DNA of 64,000 nt from Prinsepia uniflora. Lineage: Eukaryota; Streptophyta; Magnoliopsida; Rosales; Rosaceae. The position numbers and the translations under genes were made by a program. Positions 61,138 through 64,000 of the stretch are shown piece after piece. How positions within the stretch are numbered: the first letter of the stretch is position 1; each line of letters starts with the position of its first letter. The notes under the pieces were generated by a model that worked only from the letters and a program-made list of their open reading frames with translations, was not told the DNA's origin and ran no database searches. The stretch lies in NCBI GenBank assembly GCA_032719365.1, contig CM064868.1:73149766-73213765 (forward strand). The letters run 5' to 3'.

Positions 61138-63952
61138 GGTAGGCGCAGATAGCACTTCATGATGTCTAGATTCATTGACATCAATAACCATCGTTTTACC
61201 TTCTAGTTGTCATCATACCAGTGCTCATAATTATCATCATCTTCTGTGGGTGGTTTATCTTTCCCACGAATGAACTTCAATTTTCCTTTTTCAGTGATGA
61301 GCATCTCTACTAGTTGAGACCATACATCATAGTTGGATTCAGTGAGGATAATCCCCGGATTGAATGCAAATCCATCAGATTGAATGACAATTGGACTGAC
61401 AGGTTTGGTACCAGAAACTTCAGCGTCATCTTTTAGAGGTGGAAGGATTTATGACATTTTCGGGACTATTCACAGGTATTTAGTGTTTCAGGGTTTCAAG
61501 CGGGTTCAGGGGTACGGTGAGGTTTTAGGGTTTTGGGGTTTCAAACAATTCAAGAGTACAACTCTGATACCAACTTGAAATTCAGTGTATTGGTATTAAT
61601 TCAACTTGTATTATTCTTCTCACTAAGAGGCTTTATATAATGTTACAATCATAATTACAAGTAATCACATAGAATCCTTCTAAGATAAAGGGACCTAATT
61701 TTAGGAGAATGAAGCCTACTTTAACTAATTACATAAAAAATGCATAATTACATAAATCTTGCAACACGTGTTCCCCAGAACTTCAGTACAATGTAGACAG
61801 AAACTTGTCACTTTGTAGCGGGTGATTTGGATTTCGAATTAAAAAAGAAGTTATGAAAGAAACTTCCTCATCTCTTCCTCGTCGCTTCTTCCTGGACTTT
61901 GACCAAGACTCAAATAATGGAGTCTACGTGCTACGACAACTCAAGTCGTGTCCATAGTTTATTATTTAGGCACCTTATAAACCAAACCCAACACAAACCG
62001 TAGCTACCTTAATACCAAAATGGCAAACCCATCAAAAAATTCAGGGTGGAACTGGCTCAAGGACTTCCAATACAACCAAGGCAACGATTCCCCCGGAGAT
62101 GCCCGCAATGTGTTGCTCGTAATTGCAGCGCTGATCACCGCCGTGACCTTCCAAGCTGGGGTCAACCCTCCGGGAGGTGTTTGGCAAGAAAGTAAGGATG
62201 ACCACACTGCTGGAAGAGCCATTTATGCAACTCACAAGGCACCATTTTATGTGTTCTTGATATCAAACACTTTGGCACTTTCCACTGCAATCTTCATAAT
62301 CATATCTCTCACTCATAGATTTCCTTTCCATTTTGAAGTGTTGGTTGCTACACTTTCTATGATCGTCACTTATGCTTCTGCTCTCTTTGCTGTGACACCC
62401 AATGAGTCTGTCAAGTTTCGTTACATATTGACTGCACCTGCTCTGCCCGTCATCATTCGGTTTCTCATCCAAATGTTCAAGAAGTTTGAACCTAAATGTG
62501 TGGGTGTGTTTTTTCGGTCTAAAACATAAATGTGTGTTTTGGAAGTAATTCCTGGATACCATCGGTTGTGCACACTTATGTGTCACTTTTTCAGTACTTG
62601 AGTTGTGGAACTACAGCGATAGCCGTACATTTTTTTACAGCCGTTTGTAGGTGAGATATTTTTTTGGTGTGTGTGATCATCAATAATTGTCAATCCAAAA
62701 CTATGTCACATGTTGGATCGGTACAAATGAATTGTCAATGTTTTAATTGTGTCGTCAATTTTATATATAACTAGTGGAAACTTTTGTGGCTCTAACTAAT
62801 TTCATGTCTTAGTTTCAATTGGACTATATATTTCAATTTCAATTTCATGGCTTTTTTTTTTTCGGGTATTACAAAATGGAGGAGGCTTGAGTTAGAAAAT
62901 GCAACGTACGCCAGCTATGATTTTTTAGTGTTGTCAAATTTAAGACAATTTTCTAGTGATTATACAATTATAGCTGGCCAAGCATCTCTCAATTTCAAGG
63001 CAATAACCTAAGAAGATAAGACATGCTTGGTGATTGGTTTTATTGATAATTAATACATGCTTAATGCTTGGTTTTATTGATAAGACATGATTGTATTATG
63101 TTAACTTCTAAGCATATTTCAACTAATTAAAGTTGTCGTTTAGACATCATGTTAATTGTAACTAGACTCCTAATCAATGAGTTAATTTGTATTCAAATAA
63201 AGTTTTAGAAACAGATAGGACGAGAGATTTGAACTTTCAATTTATTTTAATAGTATATAGAAACAGACCCTAGATCAAGAACTGTTTAATAACATCACAT
63301 GTTTTTCCTTTTTGTCAAAGTGTGGAATTCATTAAGGAAAGGAAACACAAGGATACCCAAAACGTTAAAATCCAACTCAAAGTATTACACATAAATGACA
63401 GAAATAAATAAAATTGAAAGATAATCTGAAATGGCTCAAAACAAAAAATCCAAAAACTAAACAAAAACCCATGACATGATAAACCAAAATAACCCTAGAA
63501 ACCACACGAGCCTCCATCAACCGCCACCTCCGAGCAACAAGGCACCACATCAAAGTGCAACACAATCTGGAACCAAATACATTCTAACAACCAAACACAA
63601 GAAAAAAACTGCAATGACATTATTAAATGGAGTAGCTAGGAAAGACGGAAGACACCAACATAGATCCACATGCGATGAACTTGGGGGAGATGAAAGGTGA
63701 GGATGGAGGATAGAAAACAAAGAAGACTAAAATAGGAGTGAGTTGAAATGAAAAAAGAAGAGCTGGAATGAAAAAAAATCAAGTGGAATAGGAAGAGAAA
63801 ACAAAACAGCCACAAGGACTAGACAAACAGAGACAAGGACCGAGAAGGACAATTGCCCAGCTTCATCGATCCACCAGGAGCACCAGTCCGCATCACCCAC
63901 ATCATGCTCTGACGCAAACGACAGCAGAAAGAACGAGGGGATGAGAAAACTG
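60762..63952. repeat. Segmental duplication, copy 2 (partner 39987-48836)
   Basis: Matches 39987-40462 joined to 46114-48836 with very high identity. The offset is 20,775 bp on the left and 15,125 bp on the right; the difference, 5650 bp, is the gag-only element plus its duplicate. It includes part of the solo LTR, copia gag start, copia LTR, PGG gene and downstream flank. Confidence 0.95.
62020..62529 (+). CDS. PGG-domain membrane protein, copy 2
   Basis: Identical to copy 1 except for Ala140Pro (GCT to CCT) at the start of the fourth hydrophobic segment. Same single exon, same TATAAA position (61976), same copia LTR upstream (61576-61766). A proline near the beginning of a membrane helix may or may not be tolerated. 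Both copies appear intact, so the pair is a recent tandem-like duplicate. Copy 2 lacks the gag-only element that sits about 0.8 kb upstream of copy 1. Confidence 0.85.
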   Translation: MANPSKNSGWNWLKDFQYNQGNDSPGDARNVLLVIAALITAVTFQAGVNPPGGVWQESKDDHTAGRAIYATHKAPFYVFLISNTLALSTAIFIIISLTHRFPFHFEVLVATLSMIVTYASALFAVTPNESVKFRYILTAPALPVIIRFLIQMFKKFEPKCVGVFFRSKT

Positions 63953-63953
63953 C

Positions 63954-64000
63954 TGTAACAACCCGTCCCGAGAACCGGGATAAGTATAGTGGTTAAGGTG
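63954..64000 (+). mobile_element. Start of another giant LTR (L7), cut by window end
   Basis: TGTAACAACCCGTCCCGAGA begins right after GAAAACTGC, where the partner locus (48828) continues without interruption. It is therefore an insertion younger than the segmental duplication. Confidence 0.8.

Larger units (their letters stand above)
54000..61766 (-). mobile_element. Truncated Ty1/copia element, copy 2 locus
   Basis: 5' LTR 61576-61766, primer-binding site TGGTATCAGAG at 61562-61572, gag start 61452-61138, then a solo-LTR insertion (56638-61137), gag-protease-integrase to about 54130, and the start of reverse transcriptase (SRWKTATNEEMKSLQ, then a TGA in place of Trp) breaking off near 54000 at the cyclin relic. 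Reverse transcriptase core, RNase H and the 3' LTR are missing. Same family as the copy at 39323-46641. Confidence 0.85.

Overview
This window is plant nuclear DNA. The evidence is GT-AG introns in a recognisable NRPB5 gene, a plant P/U-type cyclin relic, plant LTR retrotransposon families, a Cassandra TRIM (LTRs carrying a 5S rRNA-like domain), a CACTA transposon and hAT-type elements. A eudicot is likely and Rosaceae is possible; this is inferred from the repeat types and was not tested. Only a few percent of the window is host gene sequence. The rest is a deeply nested, recently rearranged repeat landscape, and most short open frames in it are chance.

Host genes: (1) a four-exon gene for RNA polymerase subunit RPB5 at 3423-5240 (+), 206 codons, apparently intact; (2) two nearly identical single-exon genes for a 169-residue PGG-domain membrane protein at 46895-47404 and 62020-62529 (+), on copies of a duplicated segment 15,125 bp apart; (3) a broken CYCU4-like cyclin gene at 52979-53796 (-).

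Layout. 1-2067: right part of a hAT-like element. 2180-5240: NRPB5 with a long 5' leader. 5241-8844: intergenic, with a 69-bp satellite (6715-7245) and a long CT microsatellite. 8845-9551: a complete 707-bp non-autonomous hAT element with an 8-bp target duplication. 9742-12840: a 3.1-kb giant solo LTR. 12841-15250: intergenic, a tandem repeat of about 180 bp, and a small TRIM. 15250-32768: a degenerate CACTA element holding a giant solo LTR (18101-24864), which itself holds a Cassandra TRIM (19453-20184) and a second giant solo LTR (21251-24317). The CACTA element also contains an A-B-A' rearrangement in which a 4.47-kb segment (25073-29545) is a copy of 56029-60501. 33100-38224: a decayed giant-LTR relative, then a TRIM carrying another giant solo LTR (34923-37843). 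39323-46641: a deleted copia element with a recent 5646-bp gag-only LTR element (40463-46108) inside it. 46895-48836: PGG copy 1. 49150-52140: a decayed LINE containing a three-LTR TRIM array. 52979-54000: the cyclin relic. 54000-61766: a second copia element carrying a solo LTR of about 1.6 kb, which carries a giant solo LTR (57690-60585). 62020-63952: PGG copy 2. 63954 to the end: the start of yet another giant LTR.

The most unusual signal is in the giant LTR family (about 2.9-3.1 kb, TGTAAC...TGTCA or TCACA, 5-bp target duplications, all five complete copies solo). All five share a gene-like layout: a middle exon of 68-78 bp between consensus splice sites, and a second intron of 0.9-1.4 kb whose 5' splice-site sequence CTGTGAGTGGAC is complementary to a sequence shortly upstream of its 3' splice site. 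Palindromic TGCATGCA-type motifs lie just inside both ends, and a copy-specific minisatellite lies in the middle. I know of no description of this arrangement.
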